Below are positions 52,245 to 59,943 of a DNA stretch of 64,000 bases, in pieces (positions within the stretch are counted from its first letter, which is position 1; every line of letters begins with the position of its first letter). A model generated the notes under the pieces. It saw nothing but the letters and a program-made list of their open reading frames with translations. It did not search any database and was not told the DNA's origin. Made by a program: the position numbers and the translations under genes. The stretch is from Hymenobacter terrestris (lineage in GTDB: Bacteria; Bacteroidota; Bacteroidia; Cytophagales; Hymenobacteraceae): NCBI RefSeq assembly GCF_013377905.1, contig NZ_JABKAV010000013.1:1-64000 (forward strand), in the 5' to 3' direction.

Positions 52245-52838
52245 TTAATAGTTTTCGTCGTGGGCTTTTAGAAGACGGGCTTCTCGAATCAACTCACGTC
52301 TCTGCTTTTCAGTTGACCGTTTGTATGTCGCCCTAACCTTGGCAAATCTTTCTATGGATTCCTCGCTCATATTCGCCGCAAGTGTTTTCCGCTCGGTGCT
52401 CAGCGTGTCTTGAGCATATTGAGGACTACCTTCATAATCCTGAAGCATACTTTCAACTACTGTGGTGGTTGAACCTATACAACCACACTGTTGCGCGAAT
52501 TTCGCCGTGTCGCGCCGTTGCTGGAGTAATAATGGTAGTAGATCTGATTCTGATCTTTCCGACAAGGCTTGGAAGGCGTACGCTCGAACTACAGGCGCAC
52601 GATGCTTAAGCAAAGCAGTTAATTCTGCATCAGTGCATTGCTTGCGGAGCAAATCAAAACGTAAGTATTGCTGAGGCTTAATAGGCGCTCGACCCACCAA
52701 TTCGCATTTCAGAATGCCTACTCGGGCCATCTGCCTCACTGTTTTTTTGATTGAAGTCTTGGGGCTGACTTGTGTTTGCGCAAATAGCGTGTTGCTTGAT
52801 AAGCATAAGAGCAATAAAAGAGCTAAGCGAGTAAGCAT
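52245..52838 (-). CDS. secreted HEAT-repeat-like protein inserted at the addA 5' end
   Basis: A 197-residue precursor with signal peptide MLTRLALLLLLCLSSNTLFAQ, then a soluble domain. A HEAT-like tract (LLKHRAPVVRAYAFQALSER and SDLLPLLLQQRRDTAKF, about 85-125) is followed by CGCIGS and a basic helical C terminus. Similar small exported proteins occur in Bacteroidota, function unknown. Counted lines of its DNA give 42-48% GC against about 75% in a counted addA line, so it was probably acquired. It lies between two copies of the addA start. The frame runs back in frame into the displaced addA codons (ATG 52913), which would put a Walker A peptide before the signal peptide; ATG 52838 is taken as the real start. 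Confidence 0.72.
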   Translation of the reverse strand: MLTRLALLLLLCLSSNTLFAQTQVSPKTSIKKTVRQMARVGILKCELVGRAPIKPQQYLRFDLLRKQCTDAELTALLKHRAPVVRAYAFQALSERSESDLLPLLLQQRRDTAKFAQQCGCIGSTTTVVESMLQDYEGSPQYAQDTLSTERKTLAANMSEESIERFAKVRATYKRSTEKQRRELIREARLLKAHDENY

Positions 52839-52913
52839 AGTAAGCTGGTAGGTTTTGCCGGAGCCGGCCGAAGATGAGTAGATGCGGAAGGTGGGCTTGT
52901 TGGGCTGCGACAT
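52839..52913 (-). pseudogene. displaced 5' fragment of addA
   Basis: 25 codons, MSQPNKPTFRI then YSSSAGSGKTYQLT, repeating the start of addA (52168-52224 covers the 19 shared codons PTFRI to QLT). Over these 57 nt, 52 are identical and all five differences are synonymous third positions. The fragment runs directly into the ATG of the inserted gene without a stop. Confidence 0.85.
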
Positions 52914-53111
52914 TGGGGAGGGTAGAATAGCCAAGCAAAGGTCGGGTTAATCCCTCTATCGGCATACTGCCTGAGCGGCCCAATTGGGGTGGTCTGGCCG
53001 AGAAGGACTGGGCTGCCGGCTGACCTCCACCTGAACAAACCAGCCGGTCGGGCGTTGTTACAACCACGCCGCGCAGTTGCCGCGGCTGTTTCACTTGTTA
53101 ACAATCCAGCC

Positions 53112-53834
53112 ATGAATATTGGACTTATTGGCGCCGGCCACATTGGCAGCGCCCTTGCCGTGCGGCTCGTCGGCCTCGGCCACTCGGTTCTTATAGCCAA
53201 CTCCCGCGGCCCCGAAACGCTGACGGATGTAGCTAAAAAAACCGGCGCCACGCCCGCTACGGCTCGCGAAGCCGCCCGTCACGGCGAGGTCATTGTAGTC
53301 ACCATCCCGCTCAAAAACATTCCCGACTTGGCTCCGGACCTGTTCGAGGGCGTAAGCGCCGACGTGCCCATCATTGACACCAGCAATTACTACCCCATGC
53401 TGCGCGACGGCCAGATTCCGGAGTTGCAGAGCGGCTCGCTGACTGAGAGCGAGTGGGTGCAACAGCACTTGGGCCGGCCAGTGGTTAAGGTGTTCAACAA
53501 CATCTACGCCGACCACCTCGAAAACATGGGCCAGCCCGCCGGTACGCCCGGCCGCATTGCCCTGCCCATAGCCGGCGACGATGCCGCCGCCAAAAAGCAG
53601 GTAATGGCGCTGGTGGAGGATTTGGGCTTCGACGCCGTGGACGACGGCACGCTGCACCAGTCGTGGCGGCAGCAGCCCGGTACCCCGGTGTACTGTACCA
53701 ATTTTCCCGTCGATAAGCTGCGCGAGCATCTGGCCAGCCTCGGTGCCGAGCGCACCGAGGCCCAGCACGCCGAGTTTGCTGCCAACCACGCCGCCCAGGA
53801 GCAAGAGATGAAAAATCAGGGTATTCAGCTGTAG
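53112..53834 (+). CDS. NADPH-dependent F420 reductase-like oxidoreductase
   Basis: A 240-residue Rossmann protein. The N terminus MNIGLIGAGHIGSALAVRL carries the dinucleotide motif GAGHIG, followed by NSRGPETL, which fits NADP binding, and by VVTIPLKNIPDL and KVFNNIYADHL in the central part. It belongs to the F420-dependent NADP reductase-like family (also called NAD-binding YrbD-type). These bacteria are not known to make F420, so the true substrate is open. ATG 53112 is chosen. Divergent from the displaced addA fragment. Confidence 0.85.
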   Translation: MNIGLIGAGHIGSALAVRLVGLGHSVLIANSRGPETLTDVAKKTGATPATAREAARHGEVIVVTIPLKNIPDLAPDLFEGVSADVPIIDTSNYYPMLRDGQIPELQSGSLTESEWVQQHLGRPVVKVFNNIYADHLENMGQPAGTPGRIALPIAGDDAAAKKQVMALVEDLGFDAVDDGTLHQSWRQQPGTPVYCTNFPVDKLREHLASLGAERTEAQHAEFAANHAAQEQEMKNQGIQL

Positions 53835-53857
53835 CCCCAGGCACTTGCACAGGAACT

Positions 53858-53896
53858 GGTCCGGTTGCGCTTAGGCGTGGCCGGACCGTTTTTTTT
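53858..53896 (+). terminator. terminator of the oxidoreductase gene
   Basis: GGTCCGG / CCGGACC stem followed by nine T residues, 24 bp after the stop. Confidence 0.88.
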
Positions 53897-53921
53897 TACT
53901 GTGTCCTGAATCAGAATGAGG

Positions 53922-54347
53922 TTACCCCACCGGCCCCCACAGATAGTCGCGCATCCCGGCCTCAATTCGCATAGGCCGCTTGCTGACGGGGTCCAGCAGT
54001 ACCCATTGCGTCTCGGCTTCGCAGAGTAGTTTGCTATCGGTGGCCCGCTCGATGCGGACGAACCGCTGGCATTGGGCGCCGCGCACTTCGCCAATCCAGG
54101 TGGTGCAGCGCAGCTCGTCGTGCAGCAAGGCCGGGTGGCGGTATTGGATGCGGTGCTCGCGCACCACCCATATATAGGAGTGCCCGGGCGTGCCGGTGGG
54201 GTAGGCGGTGTGCCAATGCGCGGTGGCCGTGTCCTGCACCCAGCGCACGTACTGCACATTGTTAGCGTGGTCGAGGTCGTCGATGTCGGCCGGCTGCACT
54301 GTTATCGTGTGGGCGAAGCGGAAGGCGGGGGTGGCGGGCGTATCCAT
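53922..54347 (-). CDS. acyl-CoA thioesterase, 4HBT hot-dog fold
   Basis: A 141-residue hot-dog thioesterase. VQPADIDDLDHANNVQYVRW is the characteristic N-terminal strand-helix with the catalytic Asp in DHANNVQY, and WVVREHRIQYRHPALLHDEL follows. Likely hydrolyses small acyl-CoAs (YbgC/FadM-like group). Start ATG 54347 (MDTPATPAF); a -7 box lies only 5 nt upstream, suggesting a leaderless transcript. Confidence 0.88.
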   Translation of the reverse strand: MDTPATPAFRFAHTITVQPADIDDLDHANNVQYVRWVQDTATAHWHTAYPTGTPGHSYIWVVREHRIQYRHPALLHDELRCTTWIGEVRGAQCQRFVRIERATDSKLLCEAETQWVLLDPVSKRPMRIEAGMRDYLWGPVG

Positions 54348-54352
54348 GTTTC

Positions 54353-54360
54353 CAAAGGTA
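54353..54360 (-). promoter_or_regulatory. -7 element of the thioesterase gene, very close to the ATG
   Basis: Minus-strand TACCTTTG with 5 nt between the box and the start codon. Confidence 0.45.
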
Positions 54361-54552
54361 CGGGCGGCCGGGCTGTAGCACGAAGCTCCGGCTTTGCGCA
54401 TGGTTGCCGACGTCCGGGGCCGTTGTAACCGTTCTAAGGATGCGCGAAGCTGGGGTTTCGCGCTATAGTCCGGCCTGCAGATATAATGGCCCCGGCACAC
54501 TAAAATTTCGCGCCTGTCGTTGCCGAAATCCTCCAGTTCTAAAATATACCTG

Positions 54553-54560
54553 TATATTTG
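54553..54560 (+). promoter_or_regulatory. -7 element of the cold-shock gene
   Basis: TATATTTG (TAnnTTTG), 116 nt before the ATG, implying a leader of about 110 nt, as is usual for cold-shock genes. Confidence 0.55.
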
Positions 54561-54676
54561 ATGCAGGTTAAGAAAAGGCGGTTTCGTTGCCCAGTTGAGT
54601 TCTTCGTAAAAGATAGCCCAATTAAGCTCAGGCAGCTTTTCTTGCTACAAAACATCCATCATCATCAAGAGTACCC

Positions 54677-54868
54677 ATGCAGACAGGAACTGTAAAATTC
54701 TTCAACGAGACCAAAGGTTTTGGTTTCATCAAAGTGGACGAGACCGGCGAAGACGTTTTCGTACACGTGACCGAGTGCATCGACGAAATCCGCGACCAGG
54801 ACAAAGTTGAGTTCGAAATCGCCCAGGGCCGCAAAGGTCCTAACGCTGTTAAAGTAAAGCTCGCCTAA
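54677..54868 (+). CDS. cold-shock protein, CspA family
   Basis: A 63-residue single cold-shock domain. The two RNA-binding motifs are KGFGFIKV (RNP1, residues 13-20) and VFVHVTE (RNP2, residues 27-33). Binds single-stranded RNA/DNA as a chaperone in the cytoplasm. Preceded by a leader of about 110 nt that contains AAGCTCAGGCAGCTT, a possible structured element. A terminator follows directly. The next gene downstream is a DEAD-box RNA helicase, a frequent cold-response partner. Confidence 0.96.
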   Translation: MQTGTVKFFNETKGFGFIKVDETGEDVFVHVTECIDEIRDQDKVEFEIAQGRKGPNAVKVKLA

Positions 54869-54893
54869 GCGACCTTCTTTTTAGATAGCATAG

Positions 54894-54928
54894 AAAGCAG
54901 GCTCCCTATTAGGGAGCCTGCTTTTTTT
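54894..54928 (+). terminator. terminator of the cold-shock gene
   Basis: 14-bp perfect arms AAAGCAGGCTCCCT / AGGGAGCCTGCTTT and a T-run. Confidence 0.95.
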
Positions 54929-55042
54929 GTTAGTGGTCAGGAGAATTGAGCGGACCTGAAGAGGTATCACGCAGAGCCAAGCTTCGCCCGTACATTGACC
55001 TCCGCATTCCGGGTTGGGTAACTAAACGAGATTACCAGCGTT

Positions 55043-55095
55043 GCAGTAGAGAGGCTTCGACTACGGATGACGCCTTCGTTTAGCACGACAGTTCT
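55043..55095. repeat. degenerate family 1 repeat
   Basis: GCAGTAGAGAGGCTTCGACTACG at 55043 on resembles one arm of the 96-99 bp elements, followed by a decayed second arm (CACGACAGTTCTTG). Lies in the 455-bp gap before the helicase gene. Confidence 0.5.
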
Positions 55096-55136
55096 TGAAA
55101 GCCTATCGTTAATTCGCTTTTCCCGTTAAAAAACCA

Positions 55137-55144
55137 TACCTTTG
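55137..55144 (+). promoter_or_regulatory. -7 element of the DEAD-box helicase gene
   Basis: TACCTTTG, 180 nt before the ATG. The implied leader of about 170 nt (55152-55323) has no ORF and contains GGAGAGAGTGGGAG and a roughly complementary CTCTCTCACTCC just before the start codon. Confidence 0.5.
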
Positions 55145-55323
55145 CACCCGCATTTGAGAACGGCCACGTTCCGCGCAGCTTCGAGCTGCCTATAGAAACT
55201 TGTTGGGCCGGCTTTGTCTTCCGTCCGTTGTTCCGTCACTCGTCGTTGTGGAGAGAGTGGGAGAAGAGCGTCGCTGAATCCGCTGTTTTCAGAGCTTATC
55301 TCTCTCACTCCATTAACACTGAT

Positions 55324-57240
55324 ATGGACCAGGAAACCCCAAAAACCAAGTTCAGCGAGCTGACGCTTTCTGAAGAAATGCAGCGTGCCATCACCGAAGT
55401 CGGCTACGAAGAAGCCTCGCCTATCCAGGCCGGCGCTATTCCCGCCCTGCTCGGTGGCCGCGACGTTATCGGCCAGGCCCAGACGGGCACCGGCAAAACG
55501 GCCGCCTTCTCTATCCCCGCCATCGAACTGGTCGACACCGATTCGCGCGAAGTGCAGTGCCTCGTACTCTGCCCCACCCGCGAACTGGCGGTGCAGGTAT
55601 CGGGCGAAATTCAGAAGCTCGGCAAGTACAAGCGCGGCCTTGCGGTAGTGCCGATTTACGGTGGCTCGTCGTACGACCGCCAGTTCCGGGCTCTGGAGCG
55701 CGGCGTGCAGATTGTAATTGGCACACCCGGCCGTGTGATGGACCACATCGAGCGCGGTACGCTGAAGCTCGACAATTGCAAAATGATCATCCTCGATGAG
55801 GCCGACGAAATGCTCGACATGGGCTTCCGCGACGACATCGAGACGGTGCTCAAGAAGATGCCTGAAGAGCGTCAGACGGTATTTTTCTCCGCCACGATGA
55901 GCAAGCCCATCATGGAAATGACCAAGCGCTACCAGAAGGAGCCGCAAATCGTGAAGGTGAATCATCAGGAGATGACCGTCACCAACATCGAGCAGAGCTA
56001 CTTCGAGGTGCGTGGTCCTCAGAAAAAGGACGTGCTGACCCGACTCATTGATATGTACAATATCAAGTCGGGCATCGTGTTCGCCAACACCAAGCGCATG
56101 GTCGACGACATCGTGGGCGACCTGCAGGCCAAAGGCTACTTCGCCGAAGGTTTGCACGGCGACATGGGCCAGCAGCAGCGCCAGAACACGCTCGACAAGT
56201 TCCGCAAGGGCACGCTTGAGATTCTGGTAGCCACCGACGTAGCCGCCCGCGGCATCGACGTGGAGAACGTGGAAGTAGTAGTAAACTACGACCTGCCCGC
56301 CGACGAGGAGTACTACGTGCACCGCATTGGCCGCACCGGCCGCGCCGGCAAGCAGGGCAAAGCCTTCACCTTCGTGAGCGGCCGCGACATTTATAAGCTG
56401 CGCGACATCATGCGCTTCACCAAGGCTACCATCAAGCAGGAGCGCGTGCCTTCGTTTGAGGATGTGTCGGAGGTGAAAACCACGCTCATGCTCGCTTCGA
56501 TTAAAGACGTAATTGAAAAGGGCAACCTCGACAAGTACGTAAGCCGCGTACAGCGCCTCATCGACCAGAGCACCGACGAGAGCATCACTTCCCTCGACAT
56601 CGCAGCCGCGCTGTTGAAGATGACGATGAAGGAAGACAAGCGGGCGCAGGAAAGCCTCGACGCCAGCCGCACCCAGGGTGCCGCTCGTGCTGGCTTCACC
56701 CGCCTGTTCGTAACGATGGGCAAGAAGGACCGTCTGCACCCCCGCGACATCGTAGACCTGATTGCCGAAAACACCAGCCTCACGGCTGGTAAAGTGGGCG
56801 ACATCGCCCTCTACGACAAGTTCAGCTTCGTGGAAGTGCCTAACGAGTTCGTGGAAGAAATTGTGGCCCAGCTTGGCCGCAGCAGCATCCAGGGTCGTCC
56901 GGTAGCCTTCAACATTGCCACGCCCGTTCAGGAAGGTGATGCCCAGCAGCAAGGTGGCGACCGTGGTGAGCGTCCCCGTCGGGGACCCGGTGGTTTCGGT
57001 GGCGGCGAGCGGCGCGAAGGCGGCGGCTCGTACGGTGGCGGCAACCGCGGCGGCAGCTACGGCGACCGGCGCGAAGGCGGCAACAGCTACGGCGGCGGTA
57101 AAAGCGGCGGCTCGTACAGTGGTGGCGGAAGCCGCTACGGCAACAGCCGCGAAGGCGGCAGTGGTGGTTCGTACGGCGGCGGCAACCGCGGTGGCAGCAG
57201 CTTCGGCGGCGGCTACAAAGGCAAGCGCCGCGACGAGTAA
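55324..57240 (+). CDS. DEAD-box RNA helicase with DbpA-like RNA-binding domain and RGG-type tail
   Basis: A 638-residue helicase. Q motif with FSELTLSEEMQRAI, motif I AQTGTGKTAAF (about 48-58), motif Ia PTRELAVQ, motif II DEADEMLD, motif III FSATMS, and the C-terminal HRIGRTGRAG. A DbpA-type RNA-binding domain follows (about 450-540; RLFVTMGKKDRLHP, FVEVPNEFVEEIV). The final 90 residues are Gly/Arg/Ser/Tyr repeats (GGSYGGGNRGGSYG), a disordered RNA-binding tail. Likely unwinds structured RNA and assists ribosome assembly, especially in the cold (CsdA/DeaD-like). The ATG at 55324 is chosen. Confidence 0.95.
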   Translation: MDQETPKTKFSELTLSEEMQRAITEVGYEEASPIQAGAIPALLGGRDVIGQAQTGTGKTAAFSIPAIELVDTDSREVQCLVLCPTRELAVQVSGEIQKLGKYKRGLAVVPIYGGSSYDRQFRALERGVQIVIGTPGRVMDHIERGTLKLDNCKMIILDEADEMLDMGFRDDIETVLKKMPEERQTVFFSATMSKPIMEMTKRYQKEPQIVKVNHQEMTVTNIEQSYFEVRGPQKKDVLTRLIDMYNIKSGIVFANTKRMVDDIVGDLQAKGYFAEGLHGDMGQQQRQNTLDKFRKGTLEILVATDVAARGIDVENVEVVVNYDLPADEEYYVHRIGRTGRAGKQGKAFTFVSGRDIYKLRDIMRFTKATIKQERVPSFEDVSEVKTTLMLASIKDVIEKGNLDKYVSRVQRLIDQSTDESITSLDIAAALLKMTMKEDKRAQESLDASRTQGAARAGFTRLFVTMGKKDRLHPRDIVDLIAENTSLTAGKVGDIALYDKFSFVEVPNEFVEEIVAQLGRSSIQGRPVAFNIATPVQEGDAQQQGGDRGERPRRGPGGFGGGERREGGGSYGGGNRGGSYGDRREGGNSYGGGKSGGSYSGGGSRYGNSREGGSGGSYGGGNRGGSSFGGGYKGKRRDE

Positions 57241-57310
57241 ACTGCTGCTCCACGCTGCTCAATCATGATTTTACTCATCATCATCATTTCAGCGTAGATT
57301 AGCTAAATAA

Positions 57311-57354
57311 AGTAGAGAGCCCCTGTCTTACTGAGACAGGGGCTCTCTGCTTTT
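57311..57354 (+). terminator. terminator of the helicase gene
   Basis: 18-bp arms AGTAGAGAGCCCCTGTCT / AGACAGGGGCTCTCTGCT with one mismatch, then T residues. Confidence 0.9.
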
Positions 57355-57384
57355 AATCCTGACTAAGAATTACCTGCCTATTCC

Positions 57385-57426
57385 AAAAACAAAAAGAGGG
57401 CGCTTCGGGAGAAGCGTCCTCTTCTT
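57385..57426 (-). terminator. terminator of the DUF2383 gene
   Basis: AAGAGGGCGCTTC / GAAGCGTCCTCTT stem with an A-run on the plus strand (T-run in the minus-strand transcript). Confidence 0.8.
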
Positions 57427-57460
57427 ACTTAGAACTGATAGCGGAGCGCTAATCAATCAT

Positions 57461-57907
57461 TTATTTGGCGGCATCGCGCAGGTTGCGGATTTCGTCGTGG
57501 GCCTGCTTAATGCCGGAAGCTTGCTTGTCAATAACCGTTTTAAGCGCGGCTGGTATATCCTGCATCTTCACGGCTTTCTCGTAAGCCGCCTTGGCGTAAT
57601 CTTCGCCACGCTCGCACTCGGCCAGAATGGCGTGGCGGTCCTTGCCGGTAATCAGGCCCTTCAGGTTGATGAAGGCACGGTGCACGGCGCTGGTGATGGA
57701 CGACTCTTCGTCGGGCTTAAGGTCGAGCTTGAACATCTGATCTTCCAGCTCCGTGATGTAGCTGGAACGCTGGGCGGCGTATTTCTTGAAGAGGTCTTTC
57801 AGGTCGGCGCCCTCTACGTCGGTCATTGCCTCGGCATAGCCTTTCTGGCCATCCTTCAGGGTTTCGATAAGTTCGTTGAGGCCAGCTTGCAATACTTTGG
57901 AATCCAT
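57461..57907 (-). CDS. PA2169-family DUF2383 four-helix-bundle protein
   Basis: A 148-residue all-helical protein. LQAGLNELIETLKDGQKGY and KDLFKKYAAQRSSYITELE match the ferritin-like DUF2383/PA2169 family, with AILAECERGEDYAKAAYEKA in the third helix. The Glu/His arrangement suggests a ferritin-like bundle that may bind metal. Members are often stress-induced; function is not established. Divergent from the low-complexity protein gene across a 365-bp AT-rich spacer. Confidence 0.88.
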   Translation of the reverse strand: MDSKVLQAGLNELIETLKDGQKGYAEAMTDVEGADLKDLFKKYAAQRSSYITELEDQMFKLDLKPDEESSITSAVHRAFINLKGLITGKDRHAILAECERGEDYAKAAYEKAVKMQDIPAALKTVIDKQASGIKQAHDEIRNLRDAAK

Positions 57908-58272
57908 AGGAAAAGGAAGTTAAGGTAAGAGATGGGAGAGTCGGTAATACCTCTCTTTACTCCTAAAACGGAAGTGAGGTTGCCTTGCCCGACTAGCCTG
58001 GAAGGAGGGTAGTGCGCGGCTGGTGGTGTAACAGAACGGTAACTATAGGCCAGGTAGGTGTTGTGCTTGAGCTCGGTAAAATACTGTTGCTGATTCCTGT
58101 TCAAAAAATGAAACCTGAAAGTTCTGAATCGACGGTTAAGCGGGTGTCAAGGCTTGAAAAGTGCAAATACACAATAACTTATACCTGTCTGATCTAAACG
58201 GTGTGGGGTAATGGGCGTATGATTTAACAGTCTGTTATCAATTGTTCTGTTACTACAAAACCCCACCCTACA
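57908..58272. other. AT-rich divergent intergenic region
   Basis: 365 bp between the divergent DUF2383 and low-complexity genes, clearly richer in A/T than surroundings. It contains a palindrome TAACAG-T-CTGTTA (58225-58237) followed by a related ATTGTTCTGTTAC, and GTGTGGGG (58201 on) facing CCCCACCC upstream of the start. No TAnnTTTG box was seen, so an alternative sigma factor or repressor may act here. Confidence 0.35.
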
Positions 58273-59808
58273 ATGGAAAATGAACAAAAAAAACCATCCG
58301 CTCCCACGACTGATTCTTCCTCTTCAGGCATGAGTTCAGGCAGCCAAGCGCAGGGCAATTCGGGTTCCAATAGCTCGATGAGTTCTACCGGCAATAATTC
58401 CGGTAGCACAACAAGCAAGGAGTTGGCATCGGCCGAAATGAGCGTTGGAAAAGGCGGCCTAGGTGATACCAAGAAGCAGCCGAACAAGGAGGCTAAGCCC
58501 TCGACCCTCAAGCCTGATGCCAAGAAGTCCGGTTCGACAGGCGCCAATAAAACGTCGGACACGGCAAGTAAGTCAGACAAGAAAAATACTGCCGCTAAAA
58601 AAAGTAGTGCCGGTTCTTCCGCTCAATATTCGGACAGCACCGATGCGGCCACTACGTCTAATCACCAATCCTCTAATTCCCAAAATGCTATGAACAATTC
58701 AGAAAATCAGAACCGTGACAATCAGTATGGTAACTCAATGAACTCTGGCTATCAGGACCGTAACTCGAGCAGCCAGCAGGACTACGGCCGCAACAGTGGC
58801 TCCGACCGCAACAACGATTACTCGTCCTCGTCTTCGGATAGTTACAGCCGCTCGTCTTATCAGGACCGCAACAACGACCGCAACAACTCGAATAGCAACT
58901 CCGGCCGCCAAGATGATAGCAACCGCAATTGGATGAACTCGGGCAGCTCGTCGAGCCAGGGTAGCTACGGCCGCCAGGGCGATGATATGGGCATGGGTAG
59001 CAATAGCAACATGCGCAGCAACAGGCAAAACGATAGCTACAACGATTACGATAACAACCAGAGCGGCCGCAACAGCTACGGCAACTACAACGGCGGGCGC
59101 GATAATGACTATCGCAACAACTCGGACCGGAACTACAGTAGTTCATCGTCGTACGGCCGCAACTCCTCCTCGGATTACGACAACGACCACCGCTCATCAG
59201 ACCGCAACCGCAGCGACTCTTATAATAGCGGCAACGACCGCAACCGCTCGTACGGCAACGACTCGTATGGCAACAGATCCTACGGCAGCCGCGACAATGA
59301 TTACTCGTCGTCGGGCAACCGCGACTCGAACAGCAGCATGGGCAGCAACGGCGGCTATGGCAACCGTGACAACGACCAGAACGACTACGGCCGGAACAAC
59401 TCCCGGCGCGACGACGGCGGATACGGCAGCAGTAACCGCGGCTACAGCCATAATAGCTACGGCCAGGACGATTATGATCAGCGCAACCGTTCCTCGTCGA
59501 ACCAAAGTGGCCGCAACATGAACAGTGGCTACGACGATTACTCGCCGAACCGCAATATGAACAACGGTGGCTACAGCAACCAGCGGGGCAACTACGGCTC
59601 GCAGTCGTACAATGATGATTCTTCGATGAACCGTGGCGGCTCGATGAACAGCGGTTATGGTAACCAGGGCCGCGATAACCAAAACCGCGACAATGAACGC
59701 AACTACGGCCAAAACCGCCAAAACCAGGACGGCCGGAACAGCTACTCAGACGATAATTCGTCGCGCCGTAGCAACCGCCGCGACGATGATGACGACAACC
59801 GCTACTAA
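58273..59808 (+). CDS. low-complexity, prion-like Asn/Ser/Arg/Tyr-rich protein
   Basis: A 511-residue protein without signal peptide or membrane helix. Residues 1-150 are Ser/Thr/Lys/Asn-rich (TASKSDKKNTAAKKSS). From about 150 to the end it is made almost only of Asn, Ser, Asp, Arg, Gly, Tyr and Gln, with Tyr and Arg spaced regularly (SYGNYNGGRDNDYRNN, NRSYGNDSYGNRSYG). The last residues are RRSNRRDDDDDNRY. It is expected to be fully disordered, with the Tyr/Arg sticker pattern of phase-separating or prion-like proteins. The frame is kept over 1.5 kb with a terminator directly behind, so it is expressed. No family recognised. Confidence 0.8.
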   Translation: MENEQKKPSAPTTDSSSSGMSSGSQAQGNSGSNSSMSSTGNNSGSTTSKELASAEMSVGKGGLGDTKKQPNKEAKPSTLKPDAKKSGSTGANKTSDTASKSDKKNTAAKKSSAGSSAQYSDSTDAATTSNHQSSNSQNAMNNSENQNRDNQYGNSMNSGYQDRNSSSQQDYGRNSGSDRNNDYSSSSSDSYSRSSYQDRNNDRNNSNSNSGRQDDSNRNWMNSGSSSSQGSYGRQGDDMGMGSNSNMRSNRQNDSYNDYDNNQSGRNSYGNYNGGRDNDYRNNSDRNYSSSSSYGRNSSSDYDNDHRSSDRNRSDSYNSGNDRNRSYGNDSYGNRSYGSRDNDYSSSGNRDSNSSMGSNGGYGNRDNDQNDYGRNNSRRDDGGYGSSNRGYSHNSYGQDDYDQRNRSSSNQSGRNMNSGYDDYSPNRNMNNGGYSNQRGNYGSQSYNDDSSMNRGGSMNSGYGNQGRDNQNRDNERNYGQNRQNQDGRNSYSDDNSSRRSNRRDDDDDNRY

Positions 59809-59866
59809 TGCCTGATTGAAGTGGAGCAGGTTTTTAGATCACCTCAGTTTCAATCAACTTAACGTG

Positions 59867-59909
59867 ATAAAGGGAGGCCCCAGCTAATTAAGCTGGGGCC
59901 TCCCTTTAT
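59867..59909. terminator. bidirectional terminator, 19-bp palindrome
   Basis: Perfect arms ATAAAGGGAGGCCCCAGCT and its complement with spacer AATTA, between convergent genes. Confidence 0.92.
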
Positions 59910-59943
59910 CTTTTAGTTTAGGCGTTATAACTGAAAGCGGCTG

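Noticed and set aside
52245..52913. Reading the displaced addA fragment and the inserted gene as one functional fusion protein
   Set aside because: A signal peptide begins exactly at the ATG 52838; 25 residues of Walker A sequence in front would block export, so an internal start is more likely.
55126..56952. 608-codon open frame on the minus strand opposite the DEAD-box helicase
   Set aside because: Antisense shadow of a well-conserved gene with all helicase motifs on the other strand; Leu/His/Val-rich composition is an artefact.
59197..59721. Ala/Val-rich antisense frame opposite the low-complexity gene
   Set aside because: Produced by the repetitive codons of the Asn/Ser/Arg-rich protein; no start context or family.
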